Below the pieces are notes generated by a model, which was given only the letters and a program-made list of their open reading frames with translations, was not told the DNA's origin and searched no databases. DNA of 23,255 nt, from assembly GCA_964650485.1 (NCBI GenBank), contig CAZYTX010000056.1, positions 1 through 23,255 of the forward strand, in the 5' to 3' direction. How positions within the stretch are numbered: the stretch's first letter is position 1; every line of letters begins with the position of its first letter. Made by a program: the position numbers and the translations under genes. This stretch comes from CAZYTX01 sp964650485. GTDB lineage: Bacteria > RBG-13-61-14 > DATKZS01. Positions 15,302 through 23,222 of this stretch are shown here, piece after piece.

Positions 15302-16512
15302 AGGGCTTGGAAAACCCGGCACACACGGAGTTCAAGGAAGGCGCCAGGCTTTTTCAAAAGGCCCTGCCTTACGCGCTGGCCCAGTTTTTCGTGGTCGCTT
15401 TCCAGTGGATGTGCATGCTCTTCCTCCCGCTGTTCTTCCAGGGTCAAGGCGTCTCGGGTTCCGGCATCGGGAACCTGGTGTCCCTCTACTCATTTGCCAC
15501 GCTGGTGCTGGTCTTTCCCCTGGGCGTGCTCTCGGACCGGCTCCCTCCGCACCTGCTCATGCTCGCCGGCTCGGGTCTGGTGCTGCTCGCATGCTACTTC
15601 ATGCCGACAAGCTCGGACTATTTTGTGCTTGCCACGGGCACCTTCATAATGGGAGCGGGCTTCACCCTTTCCTGGATATCCCTGTTTTCAATTTTCTTCA
15701 AACAGGTCGCTGAAAAAAGGCGCGGCTTCCAGGTGTCGGTGTTCAACATAGGAGGGATACTGGGCGCAGGGGTGGGCGGCTTCGGCTGCGGCGAGCTCAT
15801 AAAGGGCCTTTCCTGGCCGGGGGTGATATTCGTGCTCTCTTCTGTCTTTGCCTGTCTGTGGGCGTTGATGGCGCTCTATCTTCCCAGGACCAGGGGCATA
15901 GCCTTCCCCATACTGGAGTACGGCAGGGACCTGAGAAGGGGCCGCACCTGGATACTGGTGGCCATACTCTTCGTGGCGGCCTCCCACGCCGGGTTCGAGC
16001 ACGCCGGCTACACCCTGCTGCAGACAGAGGTGATCGGGCTCTCCCCCGAGACCGTGGGCCGCCTTTTCATGGTCCTTGCACTGTGGATGGCTATAATCAC
16101 GGCATTTACCGGGAGGATGCACGACCAGAGGGAGAGGCCCCTGTTCATGATGGGCTTCGCGCTGGTGCTCTCGGGCGTGTTCATGGCCGCGTCCGGGTCC
16201 GCGGCCGGGGCCATGGACTTCCTCATCTTCAGGGTGCTGCACACCGCGGGGGATTCGATTGTAAACCTGCTCGTACTGGTGGTGGCATCCATGATCTTTC
16301 CCAGGCGCCGCTCCGGAGGGGCCTTCGCCTTCGCCCTCACAGTGAACACCGCGTCATATTTCATGTTCGCAAACCTTGCGGGAGTGGTGGGAGAGCGGCT
16401 GGGGTTCGACTCGGCATTCCACCTCTCCGGGATAATCGAGGTCGCGGGTGGAATCGCCTTGCTCGCTCTGCGGAAAAAGATTAAGCAGATGTTCGCATCC
16501 GGCCGGGACTGA
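15298..16512 (+). CDS. Major facilitator superfamily transporter
   Basis: 404 mostly hydrophobic residues with about 11-12 membrane helices. The loop VFPLGVLSDRLPP between helices 2 and 3 is an MFS motif A (G-x-L-x-D-R). The substrate cannot be inferred. The GTG start at 15298 overlaps the dnaJ stop (GTGA), indicating translational coupling; there is no later ATG until the second membrane segment, which supports this start. Placing a transporter at the end of a chaperone operon is uncommon and may simply be read-through. It is convergent with the symporter gene, separated by 44 bases. Confidence 0.85.
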   Translation: MKGLENPAHTEFKEGARLFQKALPYALAQFFVVAFQWMCMLFLPLFFQGQGVSGSGIGNLVSLYSFATLVLVFPLGVLSDRLPPHLLMLAGSGLVLLACYFMPTSSDYFVLATGTFIMGAGFTLSWISLFSIFFKQVAEKRRGFQVSVFNIGGILGAGVGGFGCGELIKGLSWPGVIFVLSSVFACLWALMALYLPRTRGIAFPILEYGRDLRRGRTWILVAILFVAASHAGFEHAGYTLLQTEVIGLSPETVGRLFMVLALWMAIITAFTGRMHDQRERPLFMMGFALVLSGVFMAASGSAAGAMDFLIFRVLHTAGDSIVNLLVLVVASMIFPRRRSGGAFAFALTVNTASYFMFANLAGVVGERLGFDSAFHLSGIIEVAGGIALLALRKKIKQMFASGRD

Positions 16513-16556
16513 TTCGATCTGTGCCCGCATGCGAGTGTATTCGCTTGAAAAAGCCT

Positions 16557-18683
16557 TCAGATGATCTTCTCCACCACCACCTCCTCGCCCGGGCGCAGGC
16601 GCGCGCTTTGCACGTAGTTCTCGGGTATGGTGATCACGCCTTCATTGTCGTCCGAGACCTTGAGTGTGGCGTGCAGGGACCGTAGCCCCCCGAGCCACCA
16701 GCGCTTGTCAGCCACGTACACCAGGTCCCCGTCCTTTGCCTTCATCACCTCGGCGTCCCTCGACGCCATGGTCACTATCGCGGTGGTGATGGCGCCGGTC
16801 TGGTCCTCTTCCACTTCCGCCGAGGTCTCGAGCCTTAGCTTGGTCTTATCGCCGGTCTCCAGGTCGTTGGGCTCCCCGCCCTTGAAAAAGCGCTTGGCCG
16901 CCTGGATGGTGCCCACCCACAGGCCGGAGATGCCCTCCACGTCCCTGTTTGGCCAGATGTAGCTTCCGATCACCGCTATGGCGCCGCACACCACCATGCC
17001 GTACATGGCCCTCATGTATTTCAGGGACTTTTCCATTCCCCCGGCCAGGTCCATTCCGTGGAGCTTTGCAAAGGGCACGATGGGATCCGGCCAGAAGATG
17101 GACAGCAACACCAGTGCGCCTCCCAGGAGCAGGGTCACGAAGGCGGCCCTGGCCGAAAACCTCTTCCACAATGTCCCCAGGATAATGGTGACGATGATGG
17201 GCGGGCTGATGGCCGCGGTGAATGCGCCGTGGGCGTCGTATATTGATTCGAATCCCATGTATACCGGCACCAGGGCAAGGCCTCCCAGGGTGAAGACAGC
17301 GGAGAAGATGCGGGCCCACTTAAGGTAGTACCTTTCATCCCGGTTTTTAACCACGAAAGGCTTCCAGATGTCGTATACCGCGATTGCGGACACCGCGTTG
17401 ATCAGGGTGTCCACCGTGGACATCAGGGCCGCGGTGATTGCCGCCAGGATTATGCCGAACAAAATGTCGCTCTTAATGATGGCGGCCCCGACCAGGACGA
17501 AGGCGTTGTTGGGGTCCACGTTGTATCTCATGAGCCCGTAGTGCTGCATGGCTGCGCCTATCCAGCCGGTGTTGGCCACCGCGACGGCGGCTATAGGCAT
17601 GAGTATGAGGACCACGGTGATGATGGCCTTCCTGCCCTCGTTCACGGACTTCACCGCCAGGAAGCGCATGATCAGCCCCTGGTTGGCGAAGTAGAAGAAC
17701 ATGGACGAGCCGAAGAAGTCCTGCCAGAAGATCCCCACCATGGGGAAGGAGCCGGGCCGGTTGAACCCGGAGAAGGGCATCTGGTGGGTCTCGGGCATCC
17801 CTTTCCACCAGGCGGCCAGGCCCGACAGGCCGTCCACGTGGGAGCCGAGGTATCGGACCCCCAAAAACAGCAGCACCAGGCCCACGAGGAGCAGAAGGAA
17901 CCCTTGCACCAGGTCGGTCATGATCACAGCGGTCTGGCCCCCGAAGGTCACGTAGATACCCGCAATGATCGCGATTATGAGTGCCCACAGAAAACGGGAG
18001 TAAAGCTCCGGGTCCTTGCTGTATACCCGCACCGTCTCAGAGGTGTTCTTGCCCGCAAGGGCCTCCTCGAGAGACACCGGGAAACCGTCTTCATCCAGGA
18101 CAAAGTCCCCCTCCTTGTCCACCAGCTTGTAACTTGTGCCCTTGACCTCGGCAACGTCCTTATCCTCGATCAACCGGTCCTTGTCCATGTAACCGGCCAC
18201 CAGGTTGTCCAGCGGCGCAATCTTGTTGACCGCAACCCCCAGGGTATACAGGTTTATACCGATATAGCCGATCATGTAGATCATGATGAAGATGATGGCC
18301 ATTATGCGGGCCGGCCGGTTGAACCTCTTCTCGAAGTACATAGGGATGGACCGCACCCGGGAGTAGTAAATGATAGGCAGCCAGCCGAGGATGAACAATG
18401 GAACTAAGAACCAGTCATTCAGGTATGTCATGGTTGAGCTCATGCCGAATGAGAGGCCCCGCTCCGAGTACTTAATAAAAGAGTATGACCCGACAACCGT
18501 GGCCACGCATGAGAATGCTATCAGCCACCATGAGAAGCGCTGTCCCGAGAAGAAGAAATCTCTGGTGGTCCGCTGGTTCCTTCCGAAAAATCCTCCGAAG
18601 CCCAGGACCATGACAAAGTATGCGATCATGACCCCGTAGACCACGTACATGTTCAGGCTGGCCAGGTGTTCGCTTGCAGTCAT
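16557..18683 (-). CDS. Sodium:solute symporter (SSS family) with a polar loop insertion and an extra C-terminal domain
   Basis: 708 residues. The N-terminal two thirds are SSS-like: RTTRDFFFSGQRFSWW, FSCVATVVGSYSFI, GIYVTFGGQTAVIMTDLVQG, and AAITAALMSTVDTLINAVSAI are family signatures. Two features are unusual. Residues about 162-228 form a charged, beta-like insertion between helices where most SSS proteins have a short loop. After the last helix (near residue 590) a soluble region of about 115 residues follows, ending AKDGDLVYVADKRWWLGG, GVITIPENY, RLRPGEEVVVEKII; the pattern resembles small beta-barrel domains such as those closing molybdopterin oxidoreductases, but this is a guess. The substrate is unknown. 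GGGGAGA precedes the ATG. A 65-residue membrane protein gene lies 21 bases upstream. Confidence 0.88.
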   Translation of the reverse strand: MTASEHLASLNMYVVYGVMIAYFVMVLGFGGFFGRNQRTTRDFFFSGQRFSWWLIAFSCVATVVGSYSFIKYSERGLSFGMSSTMTYLNDWFLVPLFILGWLPIIYYSRVRSIPMYFEKRFNRPARIMAIIFIMIYMIGYIGINLYTLGVAVNKIAPLDNLVAGYMDKDRLIEDKDVAEVKGTSYKLVDKEGDFVLDEDGFPVSLEEALAGKNTSETVRVYSKDPELYSRFLWALIIAIIAGIYVTFGGQTAVIMTDLVQGFLLLLVGLVLLFLGVRYLGSHVDGLSGLAAWWKGMPETHQMPFSGFNRPGSFPMVGIFWQDFFGSSMFFYFANQGLIMRFLAVKSVNEGRKAIITVVLILMPIAAVAVANTGWIGAAMQHYGLMRYNVDPNNAFVLVGAAIIKSDILFGIILAAITAALMSTVDTLINAVSAIAVYDIWKPFVVKNRDERYYLKWARIFSAVFTLGGLALVPVYMGFESIYDAHGAFTAAISPPIIVTIILGTLWKRFSARAAFVTLLLGGALVLLSIFWPDPIVPFAKLHGMDLAGGMEKSLKYMRAMYGMVVCGAIAVIGSYIWPNRDVEGISGLWVGTIQAAKRFFKGGEPNDLETGDKTKLRLETSAEVEEDQTGAITTAIVTMASRDAEVMKAKDGDLVYVADKRWWLGGLRSLHATLKVSDDNEGVITIPENYVQSARLRPGEEVVVEKII

Positions 18684-18704
18684 TTTTATCTTCTCCCCTC
18701 TGCC

Positions 18705-18902
18705 CTACACCAGACCGGCCAGGATTATCCATGCGGTATGCAATATGAAATAGCCCGCGTACCCGATCAGGAGGTAGAATAGGGCCCGGCGGTCAGAAGG
18801 GTTCTCTCTGCTGCTCGCCCCCGGCCCGAAGCATAAGTATAGAGTGATGAAAAAGAACAGTCCGCCCACAATGTACTGATAGGCAAGCTGAAGCCAGTTC
18901 AT
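18705..18902 (-). CDS. Small two-helix membrane protein, probable partner of the symporter
   Basis: 65 residues from an ATG at 18902 that has a perfect AGGAGG at good spacing; an open frame further upstream is not needed. Two membrane helices are visible: about 9-26 (YIVGGLFFFITLYLCFG) and about 43-62 (FYLLIGYAGYFILHTAWIIL), joined by a charged loop (SSRENPSDRRA). I do not recognise the family. The position directly before a symporter gene, same strand and 21-base gap, recalls other SSS transporters that have a small membrane subunit (for example the DUF4212 and YhdT types). Confidence 0.7.
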   Translation of the reverse strand: MNWLQLAYQYIVGGLFFFITLYLCFGPGASSRENPSDRRALFYLLIGYAGYFILHTAWIILAGLV

Positions 18903-18933
18903 AGTACTCCTCCTGTCTTTGTCCGATTTAAGC

Positions 18934-18961
18934 TTGCATACTAACATAAGGACATTATAAT
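18934..18961 (+). promoter_or_regulatory. Probable promoter of the protease operon, in a divergent promoter region
   Basis: A perfect -10 TATAAT (18956-18961) with TTGCAT (18934-18939) 16 bases upstream. Transcription would start near 18968, giving a leader of about 55 bases before the protease ATG. On the opposite strand TTGCTT (18971-18966) and TATGTT (18948-18943) with a 17-base spacer could serve the symporter pair, overlapping this promoter. Confidence 0.42.
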
Positions 18962-19022
18962 GAAAAAGCAAGATTGGATTATCAAACCTCCCGCGCGCAC
19001 GAGGAGAAAAAGGGGGTTATAA

Positions 19023-21620
19023 ATGTTCTGCAAAAAAGCGGCCCGCGGCCGCGGATGGCTGCGGGCAATGCTTTCGGTCTCCATCGCGGCGCTGATGCTC
19101 GCGGGCTGCGCGGTTGATGACGACCAGGCAGGCAGCCTGAGCGGACACATCACGATACCCGATCGCGTACAGCTCGATTCCGACACCCGGGACGTGAACA
19201 ACCCCCAGGCGCCGAACAACACCCTGGAGGGAGCACAGGAAGTGGAGAGCATGATAACGGTGGCGGGCCACGTGTCCGACAGCAACACCACCATGGACTC
19301 AGAGGATTACTTCCGGGTCCAGATCGACCGGGACAAGAGCGTGGTACTGAAAATAGCCGACACCAACGCGAACCTTGACCTTTTCCTCTACAAAGACGGG
19401 CAGCGGGTGGCATCCTCCCAGAGCCTTGACAGCAGGGTGGAAGAGGTCTCCACCATGCAGGGCGCCACCTACATTGTAGAGGTGAAGTCCAGAAGCCTCT
19501 CATCCATTTACAGCCTGGCCCTGGGGACCTCGGGATCAGTGCCCGGGCTTTCCAGTCAGCGGTCCCATTATTCCGAGTTCGTGCCCGGCCAGGCTTTAGT
19601 AAAGCTTGCAGAGAAAAAAAGCCCGAGGGTATTTAAAGGCGCCCGCGAACACTTGCATGACCGGGCCGCAGGCCTGGCCCGGCGCCACGGGGCACGGCTC
19701 AGTAGAGTGGGCCCTTCCGGGATTGTAAAAATCGAACTGCCGCTCCAAACCCGCTCGGCAAGGCCCGGCAAAAATCCCGGCCAGGACCGGAGCACAACCA
19801 GGGCCGCGAAGATAGAGACCCTGGAGCAGATAAAGCGGATATCCATGGACCCGGACGTAGCTTATGCAGAGCCCAACTTCATCGTCCGGCCCGCCATAGT
19901 CCCTGATGACACCTATTTACAGCACCAGTGGAACATGGACCTTATATTCGCTCCCGAGGCCTGGGACCTCGAAACCGGGGCCCCGGAGACAACGGTCGCG
20001 GTGATTGACACCGGGCTCTTGTACGACCACCCGGACATCAGCGCAAACGTGCTAAGAGACGGGTCCAGGGTGGTGGGCTACGACATGATAAGCGACCCGC
20101 AATCGGCAAACGACGGGGACGGCCCGGACCCCGACCCCTATGATCCCGGGGACGCGGAAGAGGGCCAGCAGAGCTCCTTCCACGGCACCCACGTAGCCGG
20201 CATAGTATCCGCGGCATCCGATAATAACCGTGGAGTGGCGGGTGTGTCGTGGAACACCAGGATCATGCCGGTGCGCGTGCTCGGCAAGGAGGGCGGCACA
20301 ACGTACGACACGGTGCAGGCCATCTACTTTGCCGCGGGCCTCCCAAACGACCTGGGAGTGCTGCCGAGGGTGGGCTCTACGGTCAGACCCGCGGACATAA
20401 TAAACCTGAGCCTGGGCGGCCCCGACTTCTCACAGATGCTCCATGATGCTGTCATGCAGGTCGTGGCAAGCGGTGTGATAGTCATAGCCGCGGCAGGCAA
20501 CGAATCCACCGGCGCGGAATTCTATCCCGCGGCATTCTCCGAGGTTACAGGGGTGAGCGCCGTGGACATGGCAGGCGACCTGGCCTGCTACTCCAACTTC
20601 GGTGCTGACAACGCGGACATAGCCGCGCCAGGAGGAGACCTCTTGAGCGACCTTGACAACGACGGCAACGCGGACGGCATACTATCCACCATGGGGGACG
20701 ACACCGGGACCGGCATTGATTTCACCTATGCCTTTTATCAGGGCACCTCCATGGCCGCTCCTCATATAGCAGGGGTCGCGGCCCTGATGGAATCGGTCTA
20801 TGACCTTCTTGACCCATGCATTATGAAAGACCTCATAAGAGGGACCAGTGAATGCACGGGCTCCGCTGAGCTCGGCTCAATAACCAATTACCCCAAGGGG
20901 GTGCGGGATAAAGAGCTCGGCTACGGGCTGGTGGACGCGGAGAAGGCGGTGATGGCGGCCATGATCATGGACGGCCGCACCGTGGACACCTCGCCCAGGC
21001 TCAAGCTCCTGCCCGACGAGCTGAACTTCGGGTTCAGCGCAACCAGCCTGAAGAGCTTTATAACCAACCGGGGCGTAGATCCGCTGGGTGGTGTTACCGT
21101 ACAGGAATACGGTGCGGCCTGGCTCTCGCACCAGTTGAACGGAAGCACCGACATTGTTTTCAACGTGGAACGTAACGGCCTGTCAAACGGGATGTACGAG
21201 CAGAGGGTTACTGTAAGCTCGCAGTACGGAGGAACCGAACCGGTCGAGGTGAGCATGATCAAGGCCCCTTTTGTGCAGAGCGACGTGGGCGTGGTGTACG
21301 TAGGGGTGATGGCTCCGGATGCTGACGAGGTTGCAGCAGGGGTCAAGACCGCGCTCTCACAGAACTACGCCTATAACATCTCGGGAGTCGAACCGGGAGA
21401 GTACCTGCTTATAGGGGGCACAGACATTGACAACGACGGTTTCATAGGGGACAGGGGAGAGCTGTTCGGGGTCTATCCATCACTGCAGGCCCCCGGCACC
21501 ATAAATATACACGAGGATGATGTACTTACAGGACGAGATTTCTCCATCAGGTTCATTGGCCTGCCGGTGTCAGCGGGCTCTGCCAAAGACTCGCCCGTCC
21601 GCCCCGTCAGGATAAAGTGA
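19023..21620 (+). CDS. Subtilisin-like (S8) serine protease lipoprotein, dentilisin/PrtP-like
   Basis: 865 residues. Signal peptide with lipobox LAGC (C29). Residues about 60-168 form a pre-peptidase C-terminal (PPC)-type domain (EDYFRVQIDRDKSVVL, NLDLFLYKDG). A propeptide-like region follows (EFVPGQALVKL near 185, DPDVAYAEPNFIV near 276). The S8 catalytic domain spans about 295-650: D329 in AVIDTGL, H387 in HGTHVAG, oxyanion N493 in AAAGNES and S576 in GTSMAAPH. All are present, so it should be active. The C-terminus holds a BACON/Ig-like domain (NVERNGLSNGMYEQRVTV) and a repeat-like segment with DIDNDGFIGDRGE, a probable calcium loop. GGGGG precedes the ATG. It is presumably anchored to the outer membrane or cell surface. 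The PrcB-family gene follows 22 bases later. Confidence 0.93.
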   Translation: MFCKKAARGRGWLRAMLSVSIAALMLAGCAVDDDQAGSLSGHITIPDRVQLDSDTRDVNNPQAPNNTLEGAQEVESMITVAGHVSDSNTTMDSEDYFRVQIDRDKSVVLKIADTNANLDLFLYKDGQRVASSQSLDSRVEEVSTMQGATYIVEVKSRSLSSIYSLALGTSGSVPGLSSQRSHYSEFVPGQALVKLAEKKSPRVFKGAREHLHDRAAGLARRHGARLSRVGPSGIVKIELPLQTRSARPGKNPGQDRSTTRAAKIETLEQIKRISMDPDVAYAEPNFIVRPAIVPDDTYLQHQWNMDLIFAPEAWDLETGAPETTVAVIDTGLLYDHPDISANVLRDGSRVVGYDMISDPQSANDGDGPDPDPYDPGDAEEGQQSSFHGTHVAGIVSAASDNNRGVAGVSWNTRIMPVRVLGKEGGTTYDTVQAIYFAAGLPNDLGVLPRVGSTVRPADIINLSLGGPDFSQMLHDAVMQVVASGVIVIAAAGNESTGAEFYPAAFSEVTGVSAVDMAGDLACYSNFGADNADIAAPGGDLLSDLDNDGNADGILSTMGDDTGTGIDFTYAFYQGTSMAAPHIAGVAALMESVYDLLDPCIMKDLIRGTSECTGSAELGSITNYPKGVRDKELGYGLVDAEKAVMAAMIMDGRTVDTSPRLKLLPDELNFGFSATSLKSFITNRGVDPLGGVTVQEYGAAWLSHQLNGSTDIVFNVERNGLSNGMYEQRVTVSSQYGGTEPVEVSMIKAPFVQSDVGVVYVGVMAPDADEVAAGVKTALSQNYAYNISGVEPGEYLLIGGTDIDNDGFIGDRGELFGVYPSLQAPGTINIHEDDVLTGRDFSIRFIGLPVSAGSAKDSPVRPVRIK

Positions 21621-21642
21621 AAACCAGCAAAAGGGGAAACAC

Positions 21643-22221
21643 ATGACACCCTGTAAAAACAAAGGGCCAAAAAAAATCAAGACAAGAGAAAATTATGGCC
21701 CATCGAATATCATCGCCGCGGCGCTGGCCTTTATGCTGCTTCCATTCCTCGCCGCGCCCCAATGCGAGTCCGGGTCAAAAGACCAGGCCCGGCAATGGGC
21801 ATACAAAGCAATAGAGTGCGGCCAGAACCCCGCCATGATCTCGCCGGGGCCGCAAATCTCGTGGGCCGACTCGCAAAGCTCGTGGCAGGCGCTTTACAAA
21901 GACCTGCACAAGAACCAGATGCCGCCGCCCGAGGCCCCGGGGGTGGACTTTAATAAACACGGCGTGCTGCTCATCTTCGCCGGCGAGAAAAAACACGCTG
22001 GATACGAGCTCGAATTGAAAAGCGCGGAGATTGACAACAAGGAACTTGTACTGGAAGCGGAGCTTGAACAGTCCCCCGGCAAAGTCAGCGCACAGGTCGT
22101 CACCGCGCCCTACTGCCTGCTGTTGATAGATAAGACGAAGGTGGAGAAAGTGCGGCTCGAGACCAGTATCAACTTCCCCCAAAAGACAATAGACCTTTTG
22201 AGACAACCGGTTTATAAATGA
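21643..22221 (+). CDS. PrcB-family protein (protease complex subunit)
   Basis: 192 residues. After a basic start there is a hydrophobic signal segment (about 22-38). The following Cys (C41) is preceded by APQ and does not fit a lipobox, so it is probably cleaved and periplasmic or stays anchored by the helix. Residues about 100-163 match the PrcB C-terminal domain pattern: 'HGVLLIFAGEKKHAGYELEL', 'LVLEAELEQSPG', and 'VVTAPYCLLLID'. In Treponema denticola, PrcB assists assembly of the dentilisin protease PrtP. The position directly after a subtilisin-like lipoprotein gene supports a similar complex here, but that is inference. The family match is by motif memory. Confidence 0.78.
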   Translation: MTPCKNKGPKKIKTRENYGPSNIIAAALAFMLLPFLAAPQCESGSKDQARQWAYKAIECGQNPAMISPGPQISWADSQSSWQALYKDLHKNQMPPPEAPGVDFNKHGVLLIFAGEKKHAGYELELKSAEIDNKELVLEAELEQSPGKVSAQVVTAPYCLLLIDKTKVEKVRLETSINFPQKTIDLLRQPVYK

Positions 22222-22239
22222 GGTCCTGCGTATTTTAGT

Positions 22240-22542
22240 GTGGCTGGACAACCAAAGATGCGTTTATCGCTTTTAGGGCTTCCAGCGGGGAAGAAGGGGA
22301 AAGGACGGAGGATGCGCCGCATCCTACTCCCCATGCCTGCGCCGCCATGCGTCGCGGCAGGCAGGGAATCCATCGCCCGCCTGATCTCTCTTGCACTCCG
22401 AAGCGGCGTGGAACCCAAGGCCATCATCAAGCACTTAAGAGGAATAGCCTGTCACTCAATCGCCTGGCATGAAGGCGAGAAGATTCTCTCATGCGCCGAT
22501 GCCATTACGAAGGCAATTGATTTGCATGAAAGTGATTTATAA
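22240..22542 (+). pseudogene. C-terminal fragment of a B12-dependent ribonucleotide reductase
   Basis: The open frame gives 100 residues. From about residue 40, GRESIARLISLALRSGVEPK, then IIKHLRGI, and KILSCADAITKAI match the last 60 residues of adenosylcobalamin-dependent ribonucleotide reductase (NrdJ/TSCPD region). The whole enzyme has 700 or more residues, and no catalytic domain is present. The first 40 residues do not match the family and contain a palindromic hairpin (22334-22363), so the fragment is a remnant, possibly joined to a mobile palindrome. The start would be GTG with no clear ribosome binding site. Codon choice (CGC, ATC) differs from the AGG/ATA-rich neighbours. Confidence 0.6.
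22334..22363. repeat. Palindromic hairpin element at the junction of the reductase fragment
   Basis: TGCCTG (22334-22339) pairs with CAGGCA (22358-22363) and CCGC (22342-22345) with GCGG (22354-22357), with a 2-base bulge and loop CATGCGTC. The 10-bp stem resembles small dispersed palindromic repeats (REP-like). Only one copy is visible in this window. Confidence 0.45.
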
Positions 22543-22644
22543 GAGAATGGGGAGCTAACCTCTTTTCATAAAAATTCTGAAGAGTAAGGATGTAAAAGCA
22601 CGGGTATTTTATAAAGTCATCTGATATGATATTATGCACCTACG

Positions 22645-23094
22645 ATGAAGTTAAAACTATCAGATAGAAAGCTGCAAATCCTGGCCTGGACAATAACTCT
22701 AGTTGGAATACTAATCGGTCTCGGCGACCTCTTAGGTTGGTTCCAGTCTAAAGAACGGAAAGATTTTTATCGACTCGTATTAAGTTCTCAATCATCTGTA
22801 AATCTGCGGTCTCATCCAGCCTTAAAGGATTTTGAGAAAAGTTTTTCACCACCAAATGATTTTGATGAATATGACATTTCCAAATTTACACTTCAAACCG
22901 CACATGGATTCCCTTTACAGGGAACAATTCAATATAGAAACAAGAAAGATGGTAAAGTCCATGATGCTGCTTCATTTGAGGACATTAGGTTATGGGCAGA
23001 AGAAACGATCTATGGCTGGATAGCTTTGGGGGTTATCGTTTTAGGATGGTTTATCCAGATACCTCAAATATTTTTCAAAAGAAAAGGTGAGTAA
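22645..23094 (+). CDS. Uncharacterised two-helix membrane protein
   Basis: 149 residues with a membrane helix at about 10-33 (ILAWTITLVGILIGLGDLLG), a polar loop of about 85 residues, and a second helix at about 121-140 (YGWIALGVIVLGWFIQIP), so the central loop and the two ends lie on opposite sides of the membrane. Composition is clearly more AT-rich than the rest of the window and the codon choice is different, suggesting a foreign origin. No recognised family. Weak ribosome binding site. A second gene starts 2 bases after its stop, so the two are probably one operon. Confidence 0.65.
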   Translation: MKLKLSDRKLQILAWTITLVGILIGLGDLLGWFQSKERKDFYRLVLSSQSSVNLRSHPALKDFEKSFSPPNDFDEYDISKFTLQTAHGFPLQGTIQYRNKKDGKVHDAASFEDIRLWAEETIYGWIALGVIVLGWFIQIPQIFFKRKGE

Positions 23095-23096
23095 GC

Positions 23097-23222
23097 ATGT
23101 TCCGTCTCAACTATTTCACACCATATCAAAGCAAACCTGAGTACCATGAGGATCAGCTCACAAGGGCTTTTCTGGTTGTGTTGCGGTATGTGCCCATGGC
23201 ACTAGTAGTCGTTCACAATTGA
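23097..23222 (+). CDS. Start of a second unrecognised gene, ending early at TGA (possible frameshift)
   Basis: A frame of 41 codons starts 2 bases after the stop of the membrane protein (MFRLNYFTPYQSKPEYHEDQ and on through LTRAFLVVLRYVPMA) and stops at 23220-23222. The sequence looks like the beginning of a larger protein: after about 23195 another frame is open to the window end (GTSSRSQLKLWVQSLELYA), so a one-base insertion or deletion may have broken it. The stop falls in a perfect palindrome CACAATT-GA-AATTGTG (23214-23229). The gene may be truly short, frameshifted, or recoded; the window ends before this can be settled. Confidence 0.4.
   Translation: MFRLNYFTPYQSKPEYHEDQLTRAFLVVLRYVPMALVVVHN

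Noticed and set aside
16531..16544. Short GCGA/TCGC hairpin between the convergent MFS and symporter genes, as terminator
   Set aside because: Only four base pairs and no T tract on either strand.
22546..22567. AAGAG...CTCTT stem followed by TT after the reductase fragment
   Set aside because: The stem is five pairs of mostly A-T with a long loop and no proper T tract; insufficient for a terminator call.
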